64,000 bases of DNA from Bordetella sp. LUAb4 (GTDB taxonomy: Bacteria; Pseudomonadota; Gammaproteobacteria; Burkholderiales; Burkholderiaceae_B), in contig NZ_JAHPZX010000003.1 in the NCBI RefSeq assembly GCF_021325795.1, positions 248,001-312,000 of the forward strand, read 5' to 3'. How positions within the stretch are numbered: position 1 is the first letter of the stretch; the number at the start of each line of letters is the position of its first letter. The translations under genes were made by a program, and so were the position numbers. The notes below the pieces were generated by a model. It saw only the letters and a list, made by a program, of their open reading frames with translations, was not told where the DNA came from and did no database searches. Of the stretch, positions 44,819 through 53,686 are shown one piece after another.

Positions 44819-45604
44819 CTACAACACCTTGTCGAGAAAATGCCTCAAACGTTCGCTTGAGGGTGCGTCGAAGAACGTGTCGGCCGGGCCGGCTTCGACG
44901 ATCTCTCCTCGCTCCATGAAAACGCAGCGGTCTGCCACCCGCCGCGCGAATCCCATCTCGTGCGTGACGCAGATCATGGTGATGCCGGTCTGCGCCAGGT
45001 CTTCCATGATGCGTAGCACGGACCCCACCGACTCCGGATCGAGGGCCGAGGTCGGTTCGTCGAACAGCATGATGCGCGGCTTCAGGCACAGCGCGCGCGC
45101 GATGGCGACACGCTGTTGCTGGCCGCCCGACAGCTGGATGGGGTATTTGTGCACCTGCTCCGCCACGTTGACCTTGGCCAGGTACTCATGCGCGATGGCC
45201 TCGGCTTCTTTCTCGTCGACGCGCAGGGCCAGCTTCAGCGCGAACGTGCAGTTCGCCAGGACGGTCATATGCGGGAACAGATTGAAGTTCTGGAACACCA
45301 TGCCCAGTTCACGCCGGACCTTTTCCACGTCTTCCTGGCGCCGGGTCAACTTGATGCCGCTGACGTGTATCTGGCCCGCGTCGTGCTGCTCCAGATGATT
45401 GATGCAACGTATCAGCGTGGACTTGCCGGATCCCGAAGGCCCGCATAGCACCACGATCTCGCCGCTTGCCACATCCAGGTCGATATCGCGCAGGGCGTGG
45501 AAAGTGCCATAGAACTTGTTCAAGCCGGAGATCGACACCGCGGCCGTATGTCCGCGCGCCGCGCTTGCGTGGGGCATGGCCACGTTGGAAAGAATTGCGC
45601 TCAT
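44819..45604 (-). CDS. Polar amino acid ABC transporter ATP-binding protein
   Basis: A 261-residue ATPase of the GlnQ/HisP type. Walker A is GPSGSGKST, the signature is LSGGQQQR, Walker B is [14 protein letters not shown], and the switch His is in [19 protein letters not shown]. It follows the two permease genes and the binding-protein gene and would energise amino acid uptake. It has no C-terminal regulatory domain. Confidence 0.93.
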   Translation of the reverse strand: MSAILSNVAMPHASAARGHTAAVSISGLNKFYGTFHALRDIDLDVASGEIVVLCGPSGSGKSTLIRCINHLEQHDAGQIHVSGIKLTRRQEDVEKVRRELGMVFQNFNLFPHMTVLANCTFALKLALRVDEKEAEAIAHEYLAKVNVAEQVHKYPIQLSGGQQQRVAIARALCLKPRIMLFDEPTSALDPESVGSVLRIMEDLAQTGITMICVTHEMGFARRVADRCVFMERGEIVEAGPADTFFDAPSSERLRHFLDKVL

Positions 45605-45611
45605 GATGGTG

Positions 45612-46301
45612 TCAGGCCCTGACGAGATAACGGTTGAACTTTCGATCCGCCGCGGAGAACGCCAGGCGGATGCCGTTGGTGATGCACCAGTAGATGGCGG
45701 CCGCGGTCATCAAGGGCGTGAAGGGATCGTAGGTGTAGTCGAAGACGGTATTGGCCGCGGCGGTAAGGTCGACCAAGGTGATGGCGCTGACCGCGGCGGT
45801 ACTTTTCACCATGATCAGCAGCTCATTCTGATACGCCCGCAGTACGTAGCGCGCGGCCATCGGCAGGCGCAGGCGGAACAGGATCTGGCGCGGCTTCAAG
45901 CCCAGCGTCGCCGCGGCCTCCAGGGTGCCCTGCGGCACCGCGGCCAGTCCCCCCCGGATGATCTCCGCCATGAAGCCGGAATGCGTCAGCGCCAGGCCTA
46001 TCCACGCGCAGACGTAGGCGTTGGAGAAGATGTTCCATAGGAAGGTTTCGCGCACCAGGGGAAATTGCGGCAGTCCGCTGTAGATCAGATACAGCAGCAC
46101 CAGGCTGGGCACGCCGCGGAAGAAGCCGATGTAGGCCGCGGCCAGGACCGAACGTGGCCCCGGCTTGAAGCGCGCCAGGGCGATGGGCAGGGCCAGCAAC
46201 AGGCCGAACACCAGCACGGGAAGCAGCACCGCGAAGGTCGTGGCGGTACCCGCCAGCAGCTTCGGTAAGCTGTCCCACGCGACTTGCGGGTCAAAGTGCA
46301 T
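45612..46301 (-). CDS. Polar amino acid ABC transporter permease
   Basis: A 229-residue HisM/GlnP-type permease with five or six helices. Family motifs are FFRGVPSLVLLYLIYSGLP and the EAA loop RGGLAAVPQGTLEAAATLGLKPRQILFRLRLPMA. The gene overlaps the preceding permease gene by 11 bp, so they are expressed together as a heteromeric channel. Confidence 0.92.
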   Translation of the reverse strand: MHFDPQVAWDSLPKLLAGTATTFAVLLPVLVFGLLLALPIALARFKPGPRSVLAAAYIGFFRGVPSLVLLYLIYSGLPQFPLVRETFLWNIFSNAYVCAWIGLALTHSGFMAEIIRGGLAAVPQGTLEAAATLGLKPRQILFRLRLPMAARYVLRAYQNELLIMVKSTAAVSAITLVDLTAAANTVFDYTYDPFTPLMTAAAIYWCITNGIRLAFSAADRKFNRYLVRA

Positions 46302-47004
46302 GCGAGGCCCCCTTGGTCACGACCGGGTGAAAGCCTCGTCCCGCCCACTGCTCGACGTTGCGGGCCACATAGTACGTGAGCCAGGTCATCGCCAGGAAGA
46401 AGACGGACGCCAGCAGGTAGTAGATGAAGGGTTCCTTCGTCACGCCGGAGGCCAGCTTGGCATACGCCATGATCTCCTTGAGGCCGATCAGCGATACCAG
46501 GGCCGTGTCTTTCAACACGACGATCCACATATTGGTCATGCCGGGCAGGGCCAGGCGCAGCATCTGCGGCAGGATGACCCGCAGCCAGATCGTCGTACGC
46601 GGCACCAGCAGTACCCGCGCCGCCTCGAACTGGCCATGGGGCACGTTCTGGATGGCGCTGCGGATGAGGTCGGCGAGATAGGCGCCGTACACCATGCCCA
46701 GGGCCGCGACCGCCGCCATGAAGGGGGTGATCTCGATGCGCTGGGCTACGCCGAAAGGCGCCAGTATGCCGCTGACGATCTCCGCGCCGCCGTAGTAGAA
46801 CAGGAAGGCCACCAGCAGCGACGGCACGCCCGTGAAGAGAGACGCATAGGGCACCCAGATGAGCTTCGTCAGCAAGCGCGGACGCAGCGTGGCCAAGGCG
46901 AAGACAGTACCGATCGCCAGCGCCAATAGGTAGGCGCACACCGCCACCTGTATGGTGGTGAGAGCGCCTATCCCCAGTTGTTGCACAAACCCCATCGAAG
47001 GCAT
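46291..47004 (-). CDS. Polar amino acid ABC transporter permease
   Basis: A 237-residue HisQ-type permease. It contains LFTGVPSLLVAFLFYYGGAEI and LIRSAIQNVPHGQFEAARVLLVPRTTIWLRVILPQMLRLALPG. ATGs at 47004 and 46995 are close together and the longer is given; neither has a strong ribosome-binding site. It partners the next permease gene. Confidence 0.9.
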   Translation of the reverse strand: MPSMGFVQQLGIGALTTIQVAVCAYLLALAIGTVFALATLRPRLLTKLIWVPYASLFTGVPSLLVAFLFYYGGAEIVSGILAPFGVAQRIEITPFMAAVAALGMVYGAYLADLIRSAIQNVPHGQFEAARVLLVPRTTIWLRVILPQMLRLALPGMTNMWIVVLKDTALVSLIGLKEIMAYAKLASGVTKEPFIYYLLASVFFLAMTWLTYYVARNVEQWAGRGFHPVVTKGASHAL

Positions 47005-47039
47005 GGTGGTAATCCCGGTGGTGGTTTTGCCGGCCTGCG

Positions 47040-47837
47040 TTACTTGCAGGCGGCTTCCTCTGGCAGCAGTGCCACTTCCATATACTTCTTGCGCAGCGTG
47101 GTGAACGTGCAGTCCTTGATGATGGTGTCCAGCGTGGCATTCATGCGGTTCAAGAGTTCCGCGCTGTCCTTGCGCGCGATCCAGCTCGATCCCGCTTCGC
47201 CGCCGCCGGTCCACAGATCTCCGCCGGCGAACTTCCAGTTCTTGCCCTCGGGCTTGGAGAGGAATTCATTGGTCCAGCTGATCTTCGGGCCCAGGCTCAT
47301 ATCCAGCCGGCCGTTGGTCAGGTCCAGCCTGATCTGGTCCGGGTTGTCGTAGAACACGATCTGCACCGCATCGCCGAACTGCTCGCCCACGTATTTGGCC
47401 TGGGCGGAGCCTCTTTGCAGGCCGATACGAACGCCTTTCAAGCCGGCCTTGGTGAACTCGTAGTTCTTGTTGGCCGGCACCACATAGGAGTCCGGGTTGA
47501 ACAGCACGGGGCGGCCGAACAGCACTTTCTCCTTGCGTTCCGGCAGTGGCTTGGTCTGGCTGACGACGGCGTCGAGCTTCTTCTGCAACAGGGCGGGAAT
47601 CAGTCCCTTGAAGTCCATGACCACGATTTCGCATTGCGCATTCATGCGTTTGCACATTTCACGTGCGAGGTCGGGTTCGAAACCGGTGAGGCGGCCCGAG
47701 GCGTCCACCATGCTGAACGGTGGATAGCTGCCTTCGTTGCCGAGGACCAGCTTTTCCGCATGGGCCGGCGCATGGGCGCTTGCCAGGAGCGAGGCGCCGG
47801 CGAACGTGATGGCGGTGATGGATCGGTAGAGTTTCAT
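47040..47837 (-). CDS. Periplasmic polar amino acid-binding protein
   Basis: A 265-residue binding protein of the SBP_bac_3 family. A signal peptide of about 27 residues ends AHA. Then KLVLGNEGSYPPFSMVDASGRLTGFEPDLAREMCKRMNAQCEIVVMDFKGLIPALLQKKLDAVVSQ follows, the usual pattern of lysine/arginine/ornithine- or histidine-type proteins. It is the first of the four transporter genes. A basic amino acid ligand is a reasonable guess from family only. Confidence 0.92.
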   Translation of the reverse strand: MKLYRSITAITFAGASLLASAHAPAHAEKLVLGNEGSYPPFSMVDASGRLTGFEPDLAREMCKRMNAQCEIVVMDFKGLIPALLQKKLDAVVSQTKPLPERKEKVLFGRPVLFNPDSYVVPANKNYEFTKAGLKGVRIGLQRGSAQAKYVGEQFGDAVQIVFYDNPDQIRLDLTNGRLDMSLGPKISWTNEFLSKPEGKNWKFAGGDLWTGGGEAGSSWIARKDSAELLNRMNATLDTIIKDCTFTTLRKKYMEVALLPEEAACK

Positions 47838-47910
47838 TCTTATTTCCCCTTGAGAACGATCGGGTCGTTTGCTGCCTGATCGTTTGCTTACTGATCTTTG
47901 GCTTATCCAG

Positions 47911-48735
47911 CTAGCTGCTTACCTCGGGCGCTGCAATCATTTCTTTGAAGAGCTGGCCATAGCCGGGCTTGGCGCCCGCTGCGCCGGTCAACGCCAGGCA
48001 ATGCCAGAAGGACGCCTGGATGGCGGAGATGACGGGCTTGCCCAGCTTCTGTTCCAAGGCCTCGATGGCGCCGACCGTTCTGAAGTTGGTGCACGAGACA
48101 AAAATGGCGGTCGCGTCGGCATGGTCGACGGACAGGACGTGGTCATAGACCTGCTCCAGCGATACTTCGGCCAAGGCATGGTCATCGGAGATGCCCAGGT
48201 AGGCGCTCTTCACGACTTGGTGGCCGTTCTCTTCCAGAAAGCGGATGGCCCGTTCGTGGATTTCTGGAAGATAGGGCGTGGCCAGCGCCACCTTGCCCGC
48301 TTTGACTTGCTTCAGCGCAGCGAGTGTCGCCGTCGATGCCGTGGTGATCTTGGGCCCGGGGACCCACTGGCGCAGCTTCTCGATCAGGGCGTGGTCATAA
48401 GCCGTGCCGTGCAGGAACGAGGCACTCGTCCCGCCAAACAGCAATACATCGATAGGCGCGGCGCCGGCCAGGCGGGCAGCCTGCTCCAGCTCCGGCGCGT
48501 TCATCATCTGTTCGATTCCCTCGACGGTCACCTTCGGCAGCTTGACGCGCGCGGTGTGGGTCGAGACGCCGGGCGCCGACATGGCCCACATCTCTTCTTC
48601 CATGACGACGCTGGAGGCGATATAGATCAGGCCGATGCGCGCCAGATCGCCGGAGCCGTCATAGCGGAACTTGGGATAAGCCTTGTCGGCCGTTGCGGCT
48701 AAATCAGTTGAAGGGGAATTCGAGAAGGTGTTCAA
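47911..48735 (-). CDS. Asp/Glu racemase superfamily, arylmalonate-decarboxylase-like
   Basis: A 274-residue protein similar over its length to arylmalonate decarboxylase (AMDase) and maleate isomerases. The second active-site cysteine is present (C215 in IFVSCTNFRT). The first active-site position is Gly102 (FGGTSASF), as in AMDase, not the Cys of racemases and isomerases. This single-Cys pattern points to a cofactor-free decarboxylase of a disubstituted malonate or similar acid. The start is TTG at 48735, chosen because GGAG lies 8 nt upstream and no in-frame ATG precedes the fold. It is transcribed toward the amino acid transporter genes and divergent from RidA. Confidence 0.8.
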   Translation of the reverse strand: MNTFSNSPSTDLAATADKAYPKFRYDGSGDLARIGLIYIASSVVMEEEMWAMSAPGVSTHTARVKLPKVTVEGIEQMMNAPELEQAARLAGAAPIDVLLFGGTSASFLHGTAYDHALIEKLRQWVPGPKITTASTATLAALKQVKAGKVALATPYLPEIHERAIRFLEENGHQVVKSAYLGISDDHALAEVSLEQVYDHVLSVDHADATAIFVSCTNFRTVGAIEALEQKLGKPVISAIQASFWHCLALTGAAGAKPGYGQLFKEMIAAPEVSS

Positions 48736-49096
48736 CGCAGCGGCTCCATGTGATGAGTCTGGCTTGCGGGCAGCCTTGCAGGAGAAGCGGTAGTTTCTCC
48801 ATGCCGGGGAGGCTGCGTCAACGCCAACCAATGATGAGAGAGACGACCGGAGGGACCAAGTCGCCTTTTCCTTATGCAGGGATCGAATTTCCCGATGGCT
48901 TGCGCCAGCGCCATGCGCCTCGGAATTTCCGAGACGGGACACCGGAAAAAACAAATAGGCGCACGCCCGGCGAAGGCCGACCATCAGCAGGCCTCGATCG
49001 CGTCTGGATCTGGCCTTGATCAGCCCCTGATATGGCCGGGGAGTTTGCTGCAGAAAACCCGCGCCTCCGGATAAACCCCTAGTTCCTCGAAGAGCC
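48736..49096. other. Divergent regulatory region between AMDase-like and RidA-like genes
   Basis: This 361-bp region has no credible gene. It contains a 15-bp perfect palindrome at 48919-48933 and must hold divergent promoters. Hexamers close to sigma-70 consensus are not clear. The LysR regulator at 50396 is the natural candidate to bind here. Confidence 0.6.
48919..48933. promoter_or_regulatory. 15-bp perfect palindrome, candidate operator
   Basis: CTCGGAA (48919-48925) and TTCCGAG (48927-48933) are exact reverse complements around a central T. The palindrome has the T-N11-A-like dyad geometry common in LysR-type sites and lies midway between the divergent starts. No T-run follows, so it is not a terminator. 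Confidence 0.55.
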
Positions 49097-49510
49097 ATGA
49101 AACATACCCGCATACGTACCTTCAATACCAAAGCGACGTATCCCGAACAGAGCCTGGACAATGATCTGTGCCAGGCTGTCGTCGCGCGTGGCAGTACCGT
49201 ATTCCTGCGTGGTCAGATCGGCCAGAATCTGGACACCTCCGAAAGCGTCTGCATCGGCGACGCGGCAGGCCAGGCCGAGCAGGCCATGCACAACATCGAC
49301 ATGCTGCTGCGCGAAGCGGGCGGCGAACTCGAGCACATCTGCAAGATTACGATCTACATCATCGACCCGCGCTATCGCGAATCGGTCTACCGGGTCGTGG
49401 GCAAATGGCTCAAGGGCGTGTTTCCGGTGTCCACCGGCATCGTGGTGTCGGCACTGGCGCGTCCCGAGTGGCTGGTGGAGATCGACGCGACTGCGGTTAT
49501 TCCCGATTGA
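49097..49510 (+). CDS. RidA/YjgF-family protein lacking the catalytic arginine
   Basis: A 137-residue YjgF/RidA fold (VVARGSTVFLRGQIGQNLDTSESVCIGDAAGQAEQAMHNIDMLLREAGGELEHICKITIYI). In RidA proper, an Arg in the PARS motif binds the imine/enamine substrate. Here that place reads PVSTG, so the Arg is replaced. It therefore belongs with the Rid4-7-type proteins, found in catabolic operons with no proven deaminase activity. It is followed by DUF1028, a LysR regulator and an ArgE-like enzyme. Confidence 0.85.
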   Translation: MKHTRIRTFNTKATYPEQSLDNDLCQAVVARGSTVFLRGQIGQNLDTSESVCIGDAAGQAEQAMHNIDMLLREAGGELEHICKITIYIIDPRYRESVYRVVGKWLKGVFPVSTGIVVSALARPEWLVEIDATAVIPD

Positions 49511-49529
49511 CTTAAGCGAGGCTTTGGTA

Positions 49530-50201
49530 ATGACTTTCTCGATCATTGCGCGTTGTCCGGCGTCGGGCCAGTTCGGCGCGGCGGTATCGTCGTCATCACC
49601 GGCCGTTGCCGCGCGCTGCATCCGTGCGCGCGCCGGCGTTGGCGCCGCGGTCAGCCAGAACATCACCGACCCCGCGCTGGGACCGGCCTTGCTGGAAGCG
49701 ATGGCAGCGGGCAGCACACCCGCCCAGGCCATCGAGTCGCTGCAAACGCGCCCCTATCTCAGCTATCGGCAGTTGATGGCCTTGGACGCGAGCCACGCAC
49801 CGGCGGTATACACGGGCGCGGACGCCTTGGGCCGGCTGGCCAGCGCGACCGGGGAGCATGCCAGTTGCGCCGGCAATATGCTGGCCACGCTGGACGTGCC
49901 CGCGGCGATGCTGTCCGCCTTTGAACGGGCCCAGGGTGCCCTGGCCGAGCGGTTGATGCAGGCGCTGTTGGCTGGCCAGGCGGCAGGCGGCGAAGAAGGG
50001 CCCGTGCATTCCGCCGGCCTGCTGGTCGTGGGCGACCTGGACTGGCCCATGGTCGACTTGCGCATGGATTGGGTCGATTCGTGTCCCGTCGAAACCTTGT
50101 ACGAAGCGTGGAAGGTGTATGCGCCGCAAGTCCAGGACTACATCACACGGGCGAGGAACCCCACGTCGGCGCCCAGTTTCGGTGTACCCGGCAATCCGTG
50201 A
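49530..50201 (+). CDS. DUF1028 family (Ntn-hydrolase-like) protein
   Basis: A 223-residue protein of the DUF1028 family. MTFSIIARCPASGQFGAAVSSSSPAVAARC, SQNITDPALGPALLEAMAAG and HASCAGNMLA are the conserved segments. The fold resembles Ntn hydrolases, and members often accompany amino acid and peptide catabolic genes. The ATG at 49530 lies 19 bp after the RidA stop. The reaction is unknown. Confidence 0.85.
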   Translation: MTFSIIARCPASGQFGAAVSSSSPAVAARCIRARAGVGAAVSQNITDPALGPALLEAMAAGSTPAQAIESLQTRPYLSYRQLMALDASHAPAVYTGADALGRLASATGEHASCAGNMLATLDVPAAMLSAFERAQGALAERLMQALLAGQAAGGEEGPVHSAGLLVVGDLDWPMVDLRMDWVDSCPVETLYEAWKVYAPQVQDYITRARNPTSAPSFGVPGNP

Positions 50202-50395
50202 GCGCGGCGCAGAGGTCCGGCGTGCGAGAAAACCCGAAGGGCGCGATGCCCCATGAACGGGACAGAGTGGATACACTTTGGGCCAATGGCGTGGGCGAAA
50301 AAGGCCGCCCGCGCCAGGCTTCGACGGAGATTTCCGCAAGGGATCGCCCTCGGTCCACCGGCGCCCTGCAAGATACTGTTTTCTCCACTCGGACT

Positions 50396-51412
50396 ATGCT
50401 CAATCGCATTTCGCTGCGACAGATGGAGTACTTCGTCGCCACGGCCAAGCACGGTAGCATCGCCGCGGCTTCCGCTCAGATCCACATCTCGGCGCCGTCG
50501 ATATCCGCGGCCATCGCGCACGTCGAAACCGAACTCGACGTGCAGTTGTTCGTGCGGCATCCGTCCAAGGGCTTGGCGCTGACGGTGCTCGGGCAGCAGG
50601 TGATGCGCGAGTGCGAGGACCTTCTGGAACGGGCTTCGCGGCTTTATGAGATTGCTTCGCTGTCGAGCGATACCATCCAGGGCACTTTGCGGGTCGGGTG
50701 CTTCCAGTCGCTGGCCGCGATGATCGCGCCGGAAGTGATCTTTGGTTTCTCGCGGGCTTTTGAGAAAGTCGACCTGCACATGGTTGAAGGCGACCAGCAG
50801 TTGCTTATCGATAAACTGCACACGCTGGATATCGATATCGCCCTGACCTACGATCTGCGCCTGGGTGATGAGATCTCGTTCGAAACCCTGGCGCATCTGC
50901 CACCGCATGTGGTCGTCAGCGAATTGCATCCCTTGTCGCAACAGATCGCGGTGACGCTGGAAGAACTGGCCAAGCTGCCCATGGTCCTGCTCGATCTACC
51001 CTTGAGCCGGGAGTACTTCATGTCCCTGTTCGCCAAGCATGGCCTGGAGCCGAACATCGTGGCCCGCTCCCGTTCGGAGGACGTGGTGCGCTCCATGGTC
51101 GCCAACGGCATAGGCTATGCCCTGTTCAACGTGCGTCCCAAATCGACGCAGTCGCTCGACGGCAAGCGGCTGGTGCGACTGCGCCTGGTGGGCGAGCACC
51201 GGCCCATGCTGCTGGGGCTCACCACCTACAAGCCGATGAAGCCTTCGCGCTTGACGGAAGTGTTCATGCAGCGTTGCCGCGCGTATATCTCGGATCAATA
51301 CATTCCGGGCATGAGCGAAGGGAGTTTCTTCGATCCTTATGTTGCTGAAAACGCGGCCGCGGACGAAGCAGGAAAGCTTGCCGAAAACCGTAAGTCGAAT
51401 AAATCCGCTTGA
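50396..51412 (+). CDS. LysR-family transcriptional regulator
   Basis: A 338-residue regulator. The N-terminal helix-turn-helix is ISLRQMEYFVATAKHGSIAAASAQIHISAPSISAAIAHVETELDVQLFVR. A LysR substrate-binding domain (LRVGCFQSLAAMIAPEVIFGF) follows. A C-terminal tail after residue 300 is hydrophilic and longer than usual. The ATG at 50396 matches the family start; the long upstream in-frame extension is rejected. It lies in the RidA-DUF1028-ArgE group and probably regulates it and the divergent AMDase/transporter genes. Confidence 0.92.
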   Translation: MLNRISLRQMEYFVATAKHGSIAAASAQIHISAPSISAAIAHVETELDVQLFVRHPSKGLALTVLGQQVMRECEDLLERASRLYEIASLSSDTIQGTLRVGCFQSLAAMIAPEVIFGFSRAFEKVDLHMVEGDQQLLIDKLHTLDIDIALTYDLRLGDEISFETLAHLPPHVVVSELHPLSQQIAVTLEELAKLPMVLLDLPLSREYFMSLFAKHGLEPNIVARSRSEDVVRSMVANGIGYALFNVRPKSTQSLDGKRLVRLRLVGEHRPMLLGLTTYKPMKPSRLTEVFMQRCRAYISDQYIPGMSEGSFFDPYVAENAAADEAGKLAENRKSNKSA

Positions 51413-51436
51413 AAGACACTCTGAAAGGCAATCTCC

Positions 51437-52657
51437 ATGAGCCCAGCCCTACCCGCCAGCAGCCTCGCGTTATTGCGTGAGCTGCTCGCGATTCCTTCGG
51501 TCACGTTGACGCCCAACAAAGCGCTCATCGAACGCGTGCAGGCGGTGTTGGCCGAGGCCGGCATCGCGTCGACCATCGTCGCGGATCCGCAGGACGAGCG
51601 CCGCTGCAATCTGTTCGCGACGGTGGGGCCCAAGGATGTACCTGGCGTGGTGCTGTCCGGCCATACCGACGTGGTGCCGGTCGAGGGGCAGCCGTGGACC
51701 GTCCCGCCTTTCGCCGCGACCGAGCGCGATGGCCGTATCTACGGCCGTGGCAGCGCGGATATGAAAGGCTTCGTCGCCTGCGCCGTCATGGCCATGGTGC
51801 GCGCTGCCGCGCTGCCATTGAAACGGCCGCTGCATGTGGCGCTGTCCTTCGACGAAGAGATCGGCTGCGTGGGCGTGCGCCATCTGATACGCGCGCTCGA
51901 ACACATGAAGCCGGCGCCGACCTTGTGCGTGGTGGGCGAACCCACGTTGATGAAAATCGGCACCGGCCACAAAGGCAAGGCGGCCTATCGCGCGCTGTGC
52001 TGCGGGCAGGCAGGGCATTCGGGCCTGGCGCCGCGCTTCGTCAACGCCATCCATACCGCTGCCGATCTGGTGTCGGCCTTGCGCGATGTGCAGCGCGAAC
52101 TGGCCGAGGACGGGCCACGCGAAGAGGGTTACGCGATTCCCTACACGACGGTGCACGCCGGGACCATCAAGGGAGGCACGGCGCTGAACATCGTGCCCGC
52201 GCAATGCGAAGTGAATTTCGAGATACGTAATGTCGCGCAGGACGATCCGGCGCAGATCCTGGCGCGGGTGCTGGCACTTACGCAAACGCGCATGCGCGGC
52301 GTTCAGGCCGGGTCGAACAGTCAATCCGAAGCGCAAGCCGCGGCCCCGTCTTTGGACCTGCCGCAGGCCGCCGCGCCCACCATCGACCTGGTCAATACCT
52401 ATCCCGGCCTGGCAACGGCCGACGACTCCCCTGGTGTGCAACTGCTGTCCTCATGGCTACCGCCGGGTACCCCTCTGACCAAGGTCGCCTTCGGGACGGA
52501 GGGCGGGCTGTTCAAGCAGCAATGGCGCGACACGGCGGTACTGGTGTGCGGCCCGGGCAGCATCGAGGTTGCCCACAAAGCCGATGAATACGTCGAGATC
52601 ACGCAGATCGAAGCGTGTGACGCCATGCTGGAGAGGCTGACGGCTTATCTGGTCTGA
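51437..52657 (+). CDS. argE: ArgE-like M20 deacylase (acetylornithine deacetylase family)
   Basis: A 406-residue zinc metallo-aminoacylase. The M20 metal and catalytic motifs are SGHTDVVPVEGQPW, YGRGSADMKGFVA, SFDEEIGCVG, and GEPT with the later metal ligand in FGTEGGLF. The closest named family is ArgE (N-acetylornithine to ornithine). Its place with RidA, DUF1028 and a LysR regulator, beside an amino acid importer, suggests a catabolic N-acyl amino acid hydrolase rather than the biosynthetic enzyme. An Ala/Gln-rich insertion occurs at about residues 295-315. Confidence 0.85.
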   Translation: MSPALPASSLALLRELLAIPSVTLTPNKALIERVQAVLAEAGIASTIVADPQDERRCNLFATVGPKDVPGVVLSGHTDVVPVEGQPWTVPPFAATERDGRIYGRGSADMKGFVACAVMAMVRAAALPLKRPLHVALSFDEEIGCVGVRHLIRALEHMKPAPTLCVVGEPTLMKIGTGHKGKAAYRALCCGQAGHSGLAPRFVNAIHTAADLVSALRDVQRELAEDGPREEGYAIPYTTVHAGTIKGGTALNIVPAQCEVNFEIRNVAQDDPAQILARVLALTQTRMRGVQAGSNSQSEAQAAAPSLDLPQAAAPTIDLVNTYPGLATADDSPGVQLLSSWLPPGTPLTKVAFGTEGGLFKQQWRDTAVLVCGPGSIEVAHKADEYVEITQIEACDAMLERLTAYLV

Positions 52658-52711
52658 GTCTGCGGTAACCTCGCTGTTTTGGCCAGCTTGGCGCAGGAGC
52701 ACCGCGGAAGC

Positions 52712-53665
52712 ATGAATTCGGACGATCTGGCGGTATTCGCGCTCGTCGCCGAGACGGGCAGTTTTTCCAGCGCGGCGCTGGCGGGGGGCGTGGATGCGTC
52801 CAGCGTCAGCCGGCGCATGACGCAGCTGGAAAAGACACTGGGCGCACGGCTGTTCCACCGCACTGGCCGCGGCGTATCGGTCACCGCCCAAGGCGCGGCC
52901 CTGTTGACCTATGCGGAGCAGGTGCGGGATGCGCTGGCGGCGGCGCAGAACGCCATATCGACCCATGCCGGACTGGGGCCGTCGCGCATCACCATCGCGG
53001 CGCAGCCGACGATCGCCCGCACGGTGTTCGGCGACCTGTACCACGTGCTGCGCAAGCGCTTTCCGCGCAGCCGCCTGCATTTCACCGAAGGCCTGGCCAG
53101 CGCCTTGCTGGCGGATCTGCAAGCCGGCGTCTCCGACGTGGCCGTGCTGTACCGCCCCGAACATGCCGGCAGCATGCTTTACGAGCCGCTGCTGCACGAG
53201 AGGTTGTACCTGGTGACGCCGGTGAACTACGCCATGACGCAGGCGCGCGTGGACGAACGAGGCTTGGATGGCGTGCCGCTGATCCTGCCCAGTACCCACC
53301 ACGGCTTGCGCATGTTCGTCGAAGCGATGGCGGCGCGGCGCGGCCACCGGGTGGAGCTGGCCCTGGAAAGCGACAGCTCCACGGCCATCACCGCCACGCT
53401 GGTGCACAAGGGCTGCGGCTGCACGGTGCTGCCGTTGGCGTCGGTGGCGGACGACATCGCCTTGGGCCGCTTGCGCGGCTTTCCCTTGCCGGGCGATGAC
53501 GCCGAACGCTGCGTTTGCCTGGTCCTGGGCCGGACCGAGCAGGAACCATCGACGTTGTGGTCTTTCAGCAGCGCCATCCGCGAGGTGGCGACCAGGCTGG
53601 TCGAAAGCGGGGCATGGCCCGGCGCACGCCTGGCGGCGGCGCCGGACGGACCCGCGGCGGCCTGA
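52712..53665 (+). CDS. LysR-family transcriptional regulator
   Basis: A 317-residue regulator. The helix-turn-helix is DDLAVFALVAETGSFSSAALAGGVDASSVSRRMTQLEKTLGARLFHRTGRGVSVTAQG. A standard effector domain follows. The ATG at 52712 fits the family and has GGAAG upstream. It is convergent with the ThDP enzyme gene (21-bp gap). The targets are not evident, since neither neighbour is divergent from it. Confidence 0.9.
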   Translation: MNSDDLAVFALVAETGSFSSAALAGGVDASSVSRRMTQLEKTLGARLFHRTGRGVSVTAQGAALLTYAEQVRDALAAAQNAISTHAGLGPSRITIAAQPTIARTVFGDLYHVLRKRFPRSRLHFTEGLASALLADLQAGVSDVAVLYRPEHAGSMLYEPLLHERLYLVTPVNYAMTQARVDERGLDGVPLILPSTHHGLRMFVEAMAARRGHRVELALESDSSTAITATLVHKGCGCTVLPLASVADDIALGRLRGFPLPGDDAERCVCLVLGRTEQEPSTLWSFSSAIREVATRLVESGAWPGARLAAAPDGPAAA

Positions 53666-53686
53666 AGTGCCGCGACGGGTCCAGGC

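Noticed and set aside
44778-45089. N-terminal extension of the PotD-like binding protein
   Set aside because: The extension overlaps the neighbouring ATPase gene and would bury the signal peptide; the ATG at 44777 has its own ribosome-binding site.
48736-49161. Extension of the AMDase-like frame upstream of 48735
   Set aside because: It crosses the divergent promoter region and the start of RidA, and has no similarity to the family; TTG at 48735 has a good GGAG.
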